A DNA stretch of 64,000 nt. Source: Proteinivorax tanatarense. Lineage in GTDB: Bacteria; Bacillota; Proteinivoracia; Proteinivoracales; Proteinivoracaceae. Every line of letters starts with the position of its first letter. The stretch's first letter is position 1. Below are positions 9,167 to 18,279 of this stretch, piece after piece. The DNA is taken from NCBI RefSeq assembly GCF_040267685.1, contig NZ_CP158367.1, positions 620,001 to 684,000 on the forward strand, given 5' to 3'. The notes below the pieces were generated by a model. That model was given only the letters and a program-made list of their open reading frames with translations, had not been told where the DNA came from and searched no databases. The position numbers and the translations under genes are program-made.

Positions 9167-10399
9167 TTGAAACTGTTCAGACTGTTATACTCAATGAAAA
9201 CAGGAATTGTACTTTTAATTATTTTAGCTTCGGTATCTGTAATTGGCACTTTAATCCCACAAGAGAGGCCTATGGGATGGTACCAAGACAACTATAGTAA
9301 TAGGGTTTTTACCGCTATAGAGATGTTTAATTTAGATGATATGTACCACAGTAGATGGTTTTTTGGGTTATTTATTTTGTTATCCTTAAATCTTTTTTTA
9401 TGTAGCATAGTTAGACTTCCAAAGGTATATCAAAGGTTCAAAAAACCGTACATAGTAAATGGGAATAAGTTTAGAATTATTGATGTTGAGGTTAATACCT
9501 TAAAGAAAGTAGTTACAGATATGGGGTTCAAAAAAACAGTTGTTGAAGGACCTACATTACATACCAAAAAAGGATTTGCTGGATTTTTTGGTTCGTGGCT
9601 AACTCATCTAGGTATGCTGATTATTATAGTTGGGTATGTGGCTGGTATATATCTTGGGTTTAATTATCAACTAGTGGGAGTAGCAGGAGATACTGTTCCG
9701 GTTTCTGGTACAGATGTCGAGGTTTATATAGATGACTTTGTGGTTGATTATAGAGAGGATAATACAGTTGATCAATACTATTCCTATGTAACAGTTAGTG
9801 ATGGGTATGAAAACAAAAGTGGAGAGATCTCTGTTAACAATCCTTTGGCCCATGATAAGTATAACTTTTATCAGTTAGCAACTGGATGGATGTTGGACTT
9901 GGAATACACTTCCAGAGGGGAAACTACGACAAAAAGGTTGTATCAACGGGATGAAGCGTTGTTAGAAGACGGCCATTTAGCGGTTAGAGTGCTGGAATTT
10001 AGACCAGACGCCATAGACAACACTCCTCACCTAAAACATCCTATGCTACTTTATCAAATAGTCCAGCACGGTAGGGTTTTAGACATGAATGTAACGGAGT
10101 TTGATAAGCCAATCACATGGATGGGAAGGACAATTACCTTTACAAATCCGCAGCAATATACTGTGCTAGAGGTTTCTAATGACCCGACTTTAGGTTTTGT
10201 AAGCATAGGGGCGACTGCTTTGCTAGTAGGATTATTTTTAAGTTTTTATGTTAATCCATCATCAATACTTTGTGTACCACATCCTCAAGGGGGATATGAA
10301 GTAACAGTATACAGTGCAAAATTTGTAGAAGAAACAATAGAAAACTTAAAAAAAGAACTAGAGGGGGTTGAACAAAGTGATAGAAAGAACATTGTTTAA
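9167..10399 (+). CDS. resB: Cytochrome c biogenesis protein ResB (Ccs1)
   Basis: Membrane component of the system II haem-handling complex that, with ResC/CcsA, carries haem to the outer face and attaches it to apocytochromes c. Family hallmarks: N-terminal FRLLYSMKTGIVLLIILASV with GTLIPQ, further membrane spans near residues 65 and 140, a large extracytoplasmic loop, and a last span before the C-terminal tail. Start choice: TTG at 9167 has GAGGTG about 6 nt upstream; an ATG at 9161 is too close to that RBS but is possible. Overlaps resC. Confidence 0.92.
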   Translation: MKLFRLLYSMKTGIVLLIILASVSVIGTLIPQERPMGWYQDNYSNRVFTAIEMFNLDDMYHSRWFFGLFILLSLNLFLCSIVRLPKVYQRFKKPYIVNGNKFRIIDVEVNTLKKVVTDMGFKKTVVEGPTLHTKKGFAGFFGSWLTHLGMLIIIVGYVAGIYLGFNYQLVGVAGDTVPVSGTDVEVYIDDFVVDYREDNTVDQYYSYVTVSDGYENKSGEISVNNPLAHDKYNFYQLATGWMLDLEYTSRGETTTKRLYQRDEALLEDGHLAVRVLEFRPDAIDNTPHLKHPMLLYQIVQHGRVLDMNVTEFDKPITWMGRTITFTNPQQYTVLEVSNDPTLGFVSIGATALLVGLFLSFYVNPSSILCVPHPQGGYEVTVYSAKFVEETIENLKKELEGVEQSDRKNIV

Positions 10400-11186
10400 C
10401 ATAGCTTTTTTTGGTTACGCCTTAACCTTAGTTTTGTATATGACTTTTATGTTTAAACAAAACATAAGATTAGCAAGAATTGCTTACTTAACTTTGATAA
10501 TTTCATGGGCCTTTCATACAGCTTCTATTGCAATAAGATGGTATGTGGCAGGACATCCACCATTAACTAATCAGTTTGAATTTGCTTCAAGTTTTTCATG
10601 GGGTATAGCCCTTTGTTATATCTACGTTTATCACAAATACAGGTATCATGGTCTTGGAATATTTATTTCACCGGTTATATTTATGATTGCTGGATATGGC
10701 ATGAGTCTTTCTAGGGATATTTCACCTTTGATGCCAGCCCTACAAAGTAACTGGTTATTTTTTCATGTTTTTACAGCGGTCCTTAGCTATGGAGCTTTTG
10801 GGGTGGCATTTGGATTAGGAATTCTATATATTGTAATGAATAAACTTAAAAGTGGGAAAGATATAACTAAGCACTTACCTGAGCTAGAAAAAGTAGACCT
10901 GTTAATTTATAGAACTATAGCTTTTGGATTTTTATTTTTTACGTTGGTTATAGTTACAGGAGCAATTTGGGCTCAAGAAGCTTGGACTCGGTATTGGGCA
11001 TGGGATCCTAAAGAGACATGGTCACTTATTACTTGGAGTATCTATGCAATCTTTTTACATGCTAGATTAAAAAGAGGAGCTAAAGGACAGAAGCTAGCGA
11101 TGTTTGCTATCATTGGTTTTGCTAGCGTGCTGTTTACTTATATGGGTGTAAATATGCTTTTGCCTAGTATTCATAGCTATATGTAA
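10377..11186 (+). CDS. resC: Cytochrome c biogenesis protein ResC (CcsA)
   Basis: Haem-presenting partner of ResB. About eight membrane spans are visible, with the tryptophan-rich periplasmic signature WAWDPKETWSLITW near the C-terminus and flanking histidines (WAFHTAS, FFHVFTA, FLHARL) that ligate haem in this family. GTG at 10377 chosen over a TTG at 10368 because the G-rich RBS is then properly spaced; either way it overlaps the end of resB, implying coupled translation. Its nearest c-type client is nrfA, next in the operon. Confidence 0.93.
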   Translation: MIERTLFNIAFFGYALTLVLYMTFMFKQNIRLARIAYLTLIISWAFHTASIAIRWYVAGHPPLTNQFEFASSFSWGIALCYIYVYHKYRYHGLGIFISPVIFMIAGYGMSLSRDISPLMPALQSNWLFFHVFTAVLSYGAFGVAFGLGILYIVMNKLKSGKDITKHLPELEKVDLLIYRTIAFGFLFFTLVIVTGAIWAQEAWTRYWAWDPKETWSLITWSIYAIFLHARLKRGAKGQKLAMFAIIGFASVLFTYMGVNMLLPSIHSYM

Positions 11187-11213
11187 AAATAAACTAATTG
11201 AGGTGATTGGACG

Positions 11214-12470
11214 ATGAAGAGTTGGCAAAAGGCGGTAATTGGATTAGCAGTGGTTTTAGCTCTAGGAATAGCAGTTTATAGCTATATGGGTGAGCCGGAG
11301 GCAACCCCAGAACCTCCAGAGGATCATGATGGAGAGGAAGGTCCAGAGCAAGAAGATAAGATTTTGGATCCGGCTCATTGGGAAGATGAGTACCCTGAAA
11401 TTTATCAGTCTTATATGCGTAACACTCCTGACGATGATGATAATGTAAAGAGAGGATCTGATCAGCAGGTCGATTATATTGAAAGATATCCACAGATAGA
11501 AACTATTTACGAAGGGTTTGGTTTTGCAAAGGAATATTTTTCTACAGTAGGACATCTTTATTCCTTGACTAGTGTAAGAGAAATTGCTAGACCAAAACCA
11601 GGTGCTAATTGCTTGGCTTGTAAGACTGCAGACTATGAAGGGTTTCATGAAGAGTATGGAGATGATTTATTTGCAATGGAGTTTAATGAAATGGCAGAAA
11701 GAGCTCAGTGGAATATAACCTGCTATAGTTGTCATGGTAACAACCCAGGAGAAGCGTATATATCTGTTCCACAAGCAGAACCAGGATTTGCCCAGGTGGA
11801 CTTTGATATCCCTGATGGTACAGCTAGTTGTGCACAATGCCATGTGGAATATTACTTTGACGAAGATACTATGGCTGTTGTATTTCCTTGGGAGAATGGT
11901 TTAACAGTTGATGATATGGAAGAATATTTTGATGAAAGAGAATTTGCAGATTGGGAGCACCCTAGAACTGGAACTCCTCTTATTAAGATACAGCACCCTG
12001 AATTTGAGATGTATACCGGTAGTCCCCATGATCAGTTAGGCATGAGCTGTGCCGATTGTCATATGCCGACAGTGGAAAGTGAAGAGGGAGTAGAGTATGT
12101 ATCTCACTGGTGGAGCAGCCCGTTACACACTGCAGAAGAATCTTGCTTAGGTTGTCATGCTGACCATGATGCAGAAAGTATCAATGAGTGGGTAAGTGAA
12201 GGGCAAGCCGAAGTTGAAGAAAAACAGGTACAAGCTATGGATACACTAGTAGAGTTAATAGAAGAACTAGCTGCAAGAGTGGATAATGATGACCTGGATG
12301 ATGAAGTATTAGAAGAAGTAAGGAGCTTACACCGACAAGCGCAGATTAGATGGGACTTTGTATTTGCAGAAAATAGTACAGGGAGCCATTACTTCGACAG
12401 AGCACATGAGTATTTGGATGAATCTATAGAAATTGCTGAAGAAGCTCTGAGAATTTTGGAAGAAAACTAA
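11214..12470 (+). CDS. nrfA: Ammonia-forming cytochrome c nitrite reductase NrfA
   Basis: Pentahaem c-type enzyme reducing nitrite to ammonium outside the membrane. An N-terminal signal anchor (residues 7-26) is followed by an acidic linker. Haem motifs in order: CLACK (lysine-ligated catalytic haem), CYSCH, CAQCH, CADCH and CLGCH. CAQCHVEYYF carries the calcium-binding Glu-Tyr and active-site Tyr; KIQHPE carries the Ca-binding Lys/Gln and active-site His; the SVREIAR arginine precedes CLACK. 418 aa, at the short end of the family, and strongly acidic. The usual quinol oxidase subunit NrfH is not adjacent. Confidence 0.95.
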   Translation: MKSWQKAVIGLAVVLALGIAVYSYMGEPEATPEPPEDHDGEEGPEQEDKILDPAHWEDEYPEIYQSYMRNTPDDDDNVKRGSDQQVDYIERYPQIETIYEGFGFAKEYFSTVGHLYSLTSVREIARPKPGANCLACKTADYEGFHEEYGDDLFAMEFNEMAERAQWNITCYSCHGNNPGEAYISVPQAEPGFAQVDFDIPDGTASCAQCHVEYYFDEDTMAVVFPWENGLTVDDMEEYFDEREFADWEHPRTGTPLIKIQHPEFEMYTGSPHDQLGMSCADCHMPTVESEEGVEYVSHWWSSPLHTAEESCLGCHADHDAESINEWVSEGQAEVEEKQVQAMDTLVELIEELAARVDNDDLDDEVLEEVRSLHRQAQIRWDFVFAENSTGSHYFDRAHEYLDESIEIAEEALRILEEN

Positions 12471-12494
12471 ATACGATTCTATCCAATTAAGTTT

Positions 12495-12536
12495 AATGGA
12501 CTGCCTCGAGGAAATCTTGAGACAGTCCATTATTTT
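12495..12536. terminator. Terminator between nrfA and the converging GNAT fusion gene
   Basis: A 13-bp stem with one mismatch (AATGGACTG ... CAGTCCATT) between two convergent stop codons; the T-run is short, so efficiency is uncertain. Confidence 0.6.
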
Positions 12537-15500
12537 AAAATCTTACTTTTTTTAACTCCACTAGGCTATCTTCGCTTAAACGCTCATTGGTGAAAATATA
12601 GAAAACAGGTGGAAGAGTTAATTTATCACCATCAGCTAAGCTACTGCTGCTAACTAGACTAAAAATCATAACATCTTGATTTAAATGGATATTTAATTTA
12701 TTATCATTACTTATGTCTGAAACTATTTGTAGCTTGTAATCAAAATTTTTGTTGCCAAAAATAAGTGAGGAAAAACAGTTGTCATGTAAGTCAAAAGCAG
12801 CTCCTTTTTGATAGAGATTTTGACCTTGGATATTGTCGTATTGCATAAAGCAGTCGCTTAGGTTATTCATCTTTAAAAACCCTTGGGTAATTAAGTTTTT
12901 ATCAAAATAATGTCCTGTTTTTTGTTCAATAGAGTTTAATTGGCAAACGATAGGAAGACCTCCCATAGTGAGGTAATGCTGATTAATAACTAAACCTTTA
13001 AGCTCCTCATGAGCTTTAAGTTTCGTGCTAACTTTTATACCAGTCCAAAAATTACCCATATTGTCTGAAAGCTTTGTAGTACTAAGATTGGGAGCTTCTT
13101 CTTTTTCTAAGCAGCTGCTACGTAGTTTAGAAGTTATAAATGTAATTCCACCATACCAAGGATTGAACCAAGACTTTGGCTTAGCTTTAGGGTAGGAGCT
13201 ATCTAGGAAGTTTTGTCCTAAAAACTCTAAGCTATAAAGATAGGGACCGTACTCAGAAGAGATAGAAAAGCTTAGCTTACCATTTGATACCGTACTGTTG
13301 CTACTTACGGAGGTTTCAACTTTCCCATCATTTTTTGGTATTATCAGCCTTTCCCAGTTTGTAGTTCTGGCCTTTGTAGAGTTTTGGCATTGGACTATAT
13401 CTATGTCTTTTGCACTATTTAGAGAAATATCAATGTTATGTTTATGGCATTTTGAGCTTATGTCAATAGTTTTACTTGACTTATCAAAACCATTTTTCTT
13501 AGAGGTTACAGTAAACTCTCCTGACAAATAATTAGTTCTTTGTTCGACAAAAGTGACATCAAAGTTTTTTGGTACAAAAGGATTTCCCCCATTAACTTCA
13601 ACTTTCAAGGGAGCGGTTAATTGTTGTATAGGTTCATTTTTCCCTATGCTAAAATTTCTAAATTTGCTCCAGTTATCAAAGGTATTAACAGAGAGGAAAA
13701 TTGATTTAGTTTTTACAGAGCTTTGAGCTGGTATTTTGCCTAAGTTTTTTGAAAGACTTATAAACCAGTCAGTAAAATCGAGAGTAAAGTCTTTGGACCA
13801 GCTCACTCCGCAGTTGCCATCTTTTTCGTATCCGAAAAGCCAGTTTTCGCTAACTTTGGCACTTTTCCAATAGTCAAAGGATATTGCAGATGAGTCTTGT
13901 AAGTGTATAAATTTATTATCATATGGAATAATGCAAGCTGAAAAGTCAGTAAAAACTGGAGTTCTTAGCCAAACATCTTCCTTAGCTCTTTCTAAGCTAT
14001 TATTGGTTACCTCAAAGTAATTTTCTAAAAGACCGTTAGCGTGCAAATTGTTATATACAGCAACTTCCATATCGGAAAACTTTTTGGAGTTATAAGTAAG
14101 CTTAAGAGTCCCAACCCCGTCATTTTTTGAGAAATGCACCTCGCTTGGTCTGAGTCTAGTGAATTCATCGCAATAGGGCTTTCCTAGCTGTGGAGGCATA
14201 AAGGAGACTTCGTTATATTCTAACTCCTTCATATTTCTCCAGCCATCTAATTTTTCGATGTGAACATAATGGCTACCGTTGCATAATACCCAATTATCTT
14301 GGTCTTCACCATGAAATATAGAGCTATATCCTTTAAAGGCAAGCGATAAAGGAAGATGGAAGTTAATGGTTTTACCATTTTTTCTTTTAACTATTGCTTC
14401 TATTTGTGAGTTATAAAACCCAAACTTAGTTAAAATGTATGGAACTTTTATGGACTTTCTTTCTTTAGGCTTTAAAAAAAAGCTAAAGTCTTTGTTTGGA
14501 AATGTTATAAAATCTTTTTTATCCAAGCTAAAGGTAAGCTCTACTTCTTCCTCAAACTTATTTTCTAGGTCTATATAAAAGCAGTGCTTTTGTTCAAGGT
14601 GGCACTGATCACCTGGGAGTTTAGCTCTCATTTTTATAGGAAACTGAGGAGCAATCCCAACTCCCAGTTTAGCTTTTTTTCCGTTAATGGTAAAATTAGC
14701 AGCAACTAGGGGGTGTGTTTTCCAAATACTTTGCTCTTCTTGGATGGGGTTTACTTTAAAATTTGACTTAATAGTATGTTCACTGTTAACAGAAACATTG
14801 GTGCTAAGTCCAAATTCTACATTTTTATCATTTTCACCGTGAATAGAAATTTCCAATGGTTTATCGGTTTTGTTTACAATATGGTATGAAACTTCATATT
14901 TAGCTCCAAAAACCAAATTTAAATTTTCTACTGTTGTTGTAATTTTATACTCTGGTGTATCTATGAGCCTTATACACCTACCACGTCCGTCAAACTCAAC
15001 GTTCAAATAGGTTTCGCTGTTTTTCCAGCTATATCGATAATACTCAAAATTATTTTCTTTGCGGCCATCGGGGATGATATCAGCTTTGCGACAGTTGTCA
15101 TCATACCAGTCCAAAGTAGTGAAATACTTTTTTAAAGCTTCTGTATTCATTAGCGCTGGAACGAAGTTCATAAGATGAGTAGTATCATTTCGGTCTTCCC
15201 AAAAGAAACCAGCTTTTTTGTATAAAGGCACAGCCTTTGTATTTCCAGGCCATGTAAACAAATCTAAACGTGGCTGATTTAGCTCAACCACCCTTTCAAT
15301 TACTTTTAACAAAAGCTTTTTGCCGATTTTTTTACCATGTTGATCTGTGCGAACATTTAAAAGAGGTATATACATAGTGTTATCATCATAAGCATAATTA
15401 CTTAAAGAACAATAACCAACTACTTTGTCACCTTCTACTGCCAAATAAACATTAATGTTTTCAGAATTGGCTTCATTTTTTTCCACCTGCTCCGGGGTAA

Positions 15501-15603
15501 GAACTACATCTGAACCTCCCCAACCTTCATGACTATGATTCCACATTTCTGCTACGCCTGCTGCGTAGCTTTTATTATACTCAACTATTTTTACGTTACT
15601 CAT
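12535..15603 (-). CDS. GNAT acetyltransferase domain fused to a large beta-rich protein
   Basis: 1022 aa. Residues 1-150 form a GNAT domain: VEGDKVVGYCSLS, then the acetyl-CoA loop region VRTDQHGKKIGKKLL and AVPLYKKAGFFWEDR. The remaining 870 residues alternate short hydrophobic and polar strands, typical of stacked beta-sandwich modules; I recognise no catalytic motif there. A membrane span and a signal peptide are absent, so it should be cytoplasmic. RBS AGGAGG lies 5 nt before the ATG. A leader ORF and hairpins precede it. Substrate unknown; the family assignment beyond GNAT is open. Confidence 0.7.
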   Translation of the reverse strand: MSNVKIVEYNKSYAAGVAEMWNHSHEGWGGSDVVLTPEQVEKNEANSENINVYLAVEGDKVVGYCSLSNYAYDDNTMYIPLLNVRTDQHGKKIGKKLLLKVIERVVELNQPRLDLFTWPGNTKAVPLYKKAGFFWEDRNDTTHLMNFVPALMNTEALKKYFTTLDWYDDNCRKADIIPDGRKENNFEYYRYSWKNSETYLNVEFDGRGRCIRLIDTPEYKITTTVENLNLVFGAKYEVSYHIVNKTDKPLEISIHGENDKNVEFGLSTNVSVNSEHTIKSNFKVNPIQEEQSIWKTHPLVAANFTINGKKAKLGVGIAPQFPIKMRAKLPGDQCHLEQKHCFYIDLENKFEEEVELTFSLDKKDFITFPNKDFSFFLKPKERKSIKVPYILTKFGFYNSQIEAIVKRKNGKTINFHLPLSLAFKGYSSIFHGEDQDNWVLCNGSHYVHIEKLDGWRNMKELEYNEVSFMPPQLGKPYCDEFTRLRPSEVHFSKNDGVGTLKLTYNSKKFSDMEVAVYNNLHANGLLENYFEVTNNSLERAKEDVWLRTPVFTDFSACIIPYDNKFIHLQDSSAISFDYWKSAKVSENWLFGYEKDGNCGVSWSKDFTLDFTDWFISLSKNLGKIPAQSSVKTKSIFLSVNTFDNWSKFRNFSIGKNEPIQQLTAPLKVEVNGGNPFVPKNFDVTFVEQRTNYLSGEFTVTSKKNGFDKSSKTIDISSKCHKHNIDISLNSAKDIDIVQCQNSTKARTTNWERLIIPKNDGKVETSVSSNSTVSNGKLSFSISSEYGPYLYSLEFLGQNFLDSSYPKAKPKSWFNPWYGGITFITSKLRSSCLEKEEAPNLSTTKLSDNMGNFWTGIKVSTKLKAHEELKGLVINQHYLTMGGLPIVCQLNSIEQKTGHYFDKNLITQGFLKMNNLSDCFMQYDNIQGQNLYQKGAAFDLHDNCFSSLIFGNKNFDYKLQIVSDISNDNKLNIHLNQDVMIFSLVSSSSLADGDKLTLPPVFYIFTNERLSEDSLVELKKVRF

Positions 15604-15622
15604 GGTAACCTCCTAACGTTAT

Positions 15623-15728
15623 TGCCTGCATGGTTTTAGGCATAAAAAAACCATAGGTAACTTAAACCCATGGCTGAATTCTAAAACGACACTAATTATT
15701 TGTAAATAGCTTCCAGACCATGCAGGCA
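15623..15728 (-). promoter_or_regulatory. Leader hairpin system upstream of the GNAT fusion (candidate attenuator)
   Basis: A 12-bp perfect inverted repeat (TGCCTGCATGGT at 15623-15634 and its complement at 15717-15728) encloses a terminator-like hairpin at 15651-15673, which on the minus strand ends in seven Ts (15650-15644). The upstream arm lies inside a 27-codon leader ORF, the downstream arm just ahead of the RBS of the 1022-aa gene, so ribosome position could decide between structures (inference). Confidence 0.5.
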
Positions 15729-15779
15729 GGGTTTATAATCCATCTTTACTTTTTTAGATAATATAGTAAGCTTAAACAT
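15696..15779 (-). CDS. 27-aa leader peptide ORF
   Basis: A short ORF with an excellent RBS (AAAGGAGG, 9 nt before the ATG). The peptide begins MFKLTILSKK and ends YKPCLHGLEAIYK. Its P-C-L-H-G codons coincide with one arm of the 12-bp inverted repeat. It is followed by a terminator-like hairpin and then by the GNAT fusion gene, the arrangement of a leader peptide. Alternatively it could be a free small protein; the single cysteine and basic N-terminal half give no family. Confidence 0.5.
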   Translation of the reverse strand: MFKLTILSKKVKMDYKPCLHGLEAIYK

Positions 15780-15863
15780 AAATCCCTACCTCCTTTCTGA
15801 TTTTTCTTATTTTTTTATTATAGCTTGCAAAGAAACAATAGTCAAACAATTTAATAAAAATGA

Positions 15864-17439
15864 TAGTGTCAAGTTACTGTAGGAAAAAAATATATGAAAA
15901 TCCCTATGTTTTAATAGAACCTATTAACACAGTATTTTAAGCATAATAATCCAAGCCTAAAATGCAACTGATTTTAAGCACTGTCTTTGCCAGTTTTTCC
16001 GGCCGATATTTAATGCAGGAACATTGTCCATAGTCTCTTGCATTGGCTTTCTCATTCGTTTTTTTATGACCCTTTTATCTATCTTTAAGTCCTTCTTTTT
16101 TTGTCTTTCACGGCTTTTATTATCCTTCATAAACTGATAAACATTTCCCCCATTAGCACGATATACCCTTAGTCTAGCCATTTCATCTGCCCCAGTTATG
16201 CTCCAACCTAAGGGCCTAGAACTTAGCCTTGCAGATAGTATATGGCTTATATGACCTTCTGCACTACAGCCTATGTAGTCTTTATCAAAGCTTTTTAAAA
16301 TACCTTCCCAATTATTCAAAATGTACTTTTTACATTCCCTAACTGCTGCTCTTTTAGTGTCTAAATCAGTTTCATAAATTATTGTATCTAATAGAACTTC
16401 CACTGCTTCTTTATCTTTTCTGTGTATATGTTTCCATAAAAGCTTTCTGGCTTCATTCATATGGGCCGTTGCCTTTTTAACATATTTAGATAAGTGGAAG
16501 TAATCAAGAACATACTCACTGCCTTTTATCCAGTCTAATCCTTCTTTGATCCATTTTGCTCCGTCACCGGATAAAAAGATCTTTTCCACTTTATCCATGT
16601 CATAAGCGCTATCTATATAGTTTGCTACTTCTAACCATAAGTCTTCATTACTGCTATAATTACCAGTAAAGTACCTAAGACCTTGTAGTTCATACCTCCC
16701 TTTAGATACCAGCTCTTTACCTTCATGAACATATATTAATTTCATAATTTTATTTGTCCCATCTTGGATTGATACATGGTCTTCATCCGCTTCTATGTAT
16801 ATTATTCTAGGAGTTTCTTTAGGAGGAACTTGGACAGCTTCATTTTCAACTGGCCCTATTTCTCTTATTGCATTCATAACAGTTTGATCACTGATATCTA
16901 CATTATCTAATAGTTGGTTAGCAGACTTTTGATATGACAAGTCTAAGGACTGCTCAACTAGCTTTGCTTTTGTCGATAAGTCTATCCTTGCATGAGGTTC
17001 TAGTCCTACAAAAGCATCTGATAGGTAGCCATATTCACCTGTTTTTTTATTTTTATAGTATGTTCTTTGATAATTAACTTCTCCAAAAAAAGTTATTAAG
17101 GTTTTAGGATCATTCCTACGCTGGATATAATGGCTTTCTTTCCTGCTTTTCGAATCTCTAATTACATCATCTGTAATTTCTAAGGCTTCCTTTATCAACG
17201 TTACTCCTACATCATCTAAGGTTTTTTTAACTTCTAAAATTAAGTCAGATACATCAGCGTTATTATCTAACATTTTTTCTACACTTTGCGTGTATTCATG
17301 GGTGATTTTTTTCATGACTTCCTGTATAATTTTATTCATAAGAATAGCTCCTTTCTTGTTAGGTGTGGGTTTTCTCGATTCTATCTTAACATAAGGAGCT
17401 ATTCTTTTTTATATTTTTTCCTACAAATATTTTACACTA
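15864..17439. mobile_element. ISLre2-type insertion sequence, apparently complete
   Basis: About 1.58 kb bounded by imperfect inverted repeats: 15864-15893 and 17411-17439 both read TAGTGT ... TGTAGGAAAAA inward. One intact transposase ORF fills it. I could not find a convincing target-site duplication. Confidence 0.8.
15957..17339 (-). CDS. ISLre2 family transposase
   Basis: 460 aa, the usual length of the ISLre2 (UPF0236) group. Typical blocks include FFGEVNYQRTYYKNKKTGEY, DQTVMNAIREIG, YIEADEDHVSIQDG (candidate catalytic acids), FLSGDGAKWIKEGLDWI, YVLDYFHLSKYVKKA and the C-terminal SRPLGWSITGADEMARLR. ATG at 17339 has GAAAGGAG upstream. No frameshift or stop interrupts it, so the element may still be active. 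Confidence 0.93.
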   Translation of the reverse strand: MNKIIQEVMKKITHEYTQSVEKMLDNNADVSDLILEVKKTLDDVGVTLIKEALEITDDVIRDSKSRKESHYIQRRNDPKTLITFFGEVNYQRTYYKNKKTGEYGYLSDAFVGLEPHARIDLSTKAKLVEQSLDLSYQKSANQLLDNVDISDQTVMNAIREIGPVENEAVQVPPKETPRIIYIEADEDHVSIQDGTNKIMKLIYVHEGKELVSKGRYELQGLRYFTGNYSSNEDLWLEVANYIDSAYDMDKVEKIFLSGDGAKWIKEGLDWIKGSEYVLDYFHLSKYVKKATAHMNEARKLLWKHIHRKDKEAVEVLLDTIIYETDLDTKRAAVRECKKYILNNWEGILKSFDKDYIGCSAEGHISHILSARLSSRPLGWSITGADEMARLRVYRANGGNVYQFMKDNKSRERQKKKDLKIDKRVIKKRMRKPMQETMDNVPALNIGRKNWQRQCLKSVAF

Positions 17440-17469
17440 AGATAAAAATTAATATATTATTTAAAACTC

Positions 17470-17497
17470 TTGTATGGCTAAACTTATCTTGTATAAT
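17470..17497 (+). promoter_or_regulatory. Sigma-A promoter of the esterase-carbonic anhydrase pair
   Basis: TTGTAT (17470-17475), a 16-bp spacer and a perfect TATAAT (17492-17497), starting about 30 bp outside the IS end. Confidence 0.7.
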
Positions 17498-17524
17498 ATA
17501 AATAGGATGGTAAAGGAGGAAGAA

Positions 17525-18265
17525 ATGGTGGAAAAAAATCAAATTCAAAATGGATTTAAATATATAAACGGCAATTCTAAGGCAGTATTGGTTATTCACG
17601 GTTTTACTGGATCACCCACAGAAGTTCATCCTTTAGGAGAATTTTTGTCAAATCAAGGTTTCGATGTATATGGACCTTGTCTCCCAGGACATGGAACTTG
17701 CATACAAGATATGATTAAAACTACAGACGAAGATTGGATTAAATCAATAGAGAAAACTTTAACCGAAATAATAAACAAATATTCCCAGTGTTATGTTGTT
17801 GGGTTTTCTATGGGTGGGGCAATTGCATTACACCTTACCAGAAAATATCAAGAAAACATAAACGCTGTTGTTAGCATATCAGCACCTATTTATATTCCAA
17901 AAGCTACCTATTTGGCAACAGTAATCAAACACTTTAAAAAATCAATACCTAAGCCTCCAAAACCAGATTATGGTGTGCCGATCTTTAGTTATGAGGAGAC
18001 TCCAGTGGAATCTTTGCCTTACATTGTAAAGGTAATTAAAAGGGTAAAAAAAGATGTAGGTAAAATTAGTATTCCTATACTAGTAGCTCAGGGTATGAAA
18101 GACAGCACAGTATATCCTAAGAGTGCGGGCTATATATATGGAAATGTAGCTAGTAAGGATAAGTTAATAAGGTACTATGCTAATGCCACCCATATGTTGC
18201 CGGTGGAAAAACAATATAGAGAGCAGTTATTTAAAGAAGTAAGTAACTTTTTAAATAAATATTAA
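17525..18265 (+). CDS. Alpha/beta hydrolase, carboxylesterase type
   Basis: 246 aa. Oxyanion-hole block VIHGFTGSPTE near the N-terminus, cap-flanking LPGHG, nucleophile elbow GFSMGG (Ser), and C-terminal QGMKDSTVYP (Asp) with ATHMLP (His). This is the layout of short monoacylglycerol-lipase-like carboxylesterases (Est30-like). ATG at 17525 chosen: AAAGGAGG lies 5 nt upstream, whereas an in-frame ATG 51 nt earlier lies inside the promoter. The beta-carbonic anhydrase follows after 14 nt. Confidence 0.85.
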   Translation: MVEKNQIQNGFKYINGNSKAVLVIHGFTGSPTEVHPLGEFLSNQGFDVYGPCLPGHGTCIQDMIKTTDEDWIKSIEKTLTEIINKYSQCYVVGFSMGGAIALHLTRKYQENINAVVSISAPIYIPKATYLATVIKHFKKSIPKPPKPDYGVPIFSYEETPVESLPYIVKVIKRVKKDVGKISIPILVAQGMKDSTVYPKSAGYIYGNVASKDKLIRYYANATHMLPVEKQYREQLFKEVSNFLNKY

Positions 18266-18279
18266 AGTGGGGGAAAAAA

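Noticed and set aside
15850-17450. Target-site duplication of the ISLre2 element
   Set aside because: The flanks (AAAAATGA and AGATAAAA) do not match over 8-9 bp, so no duplication is claimed.
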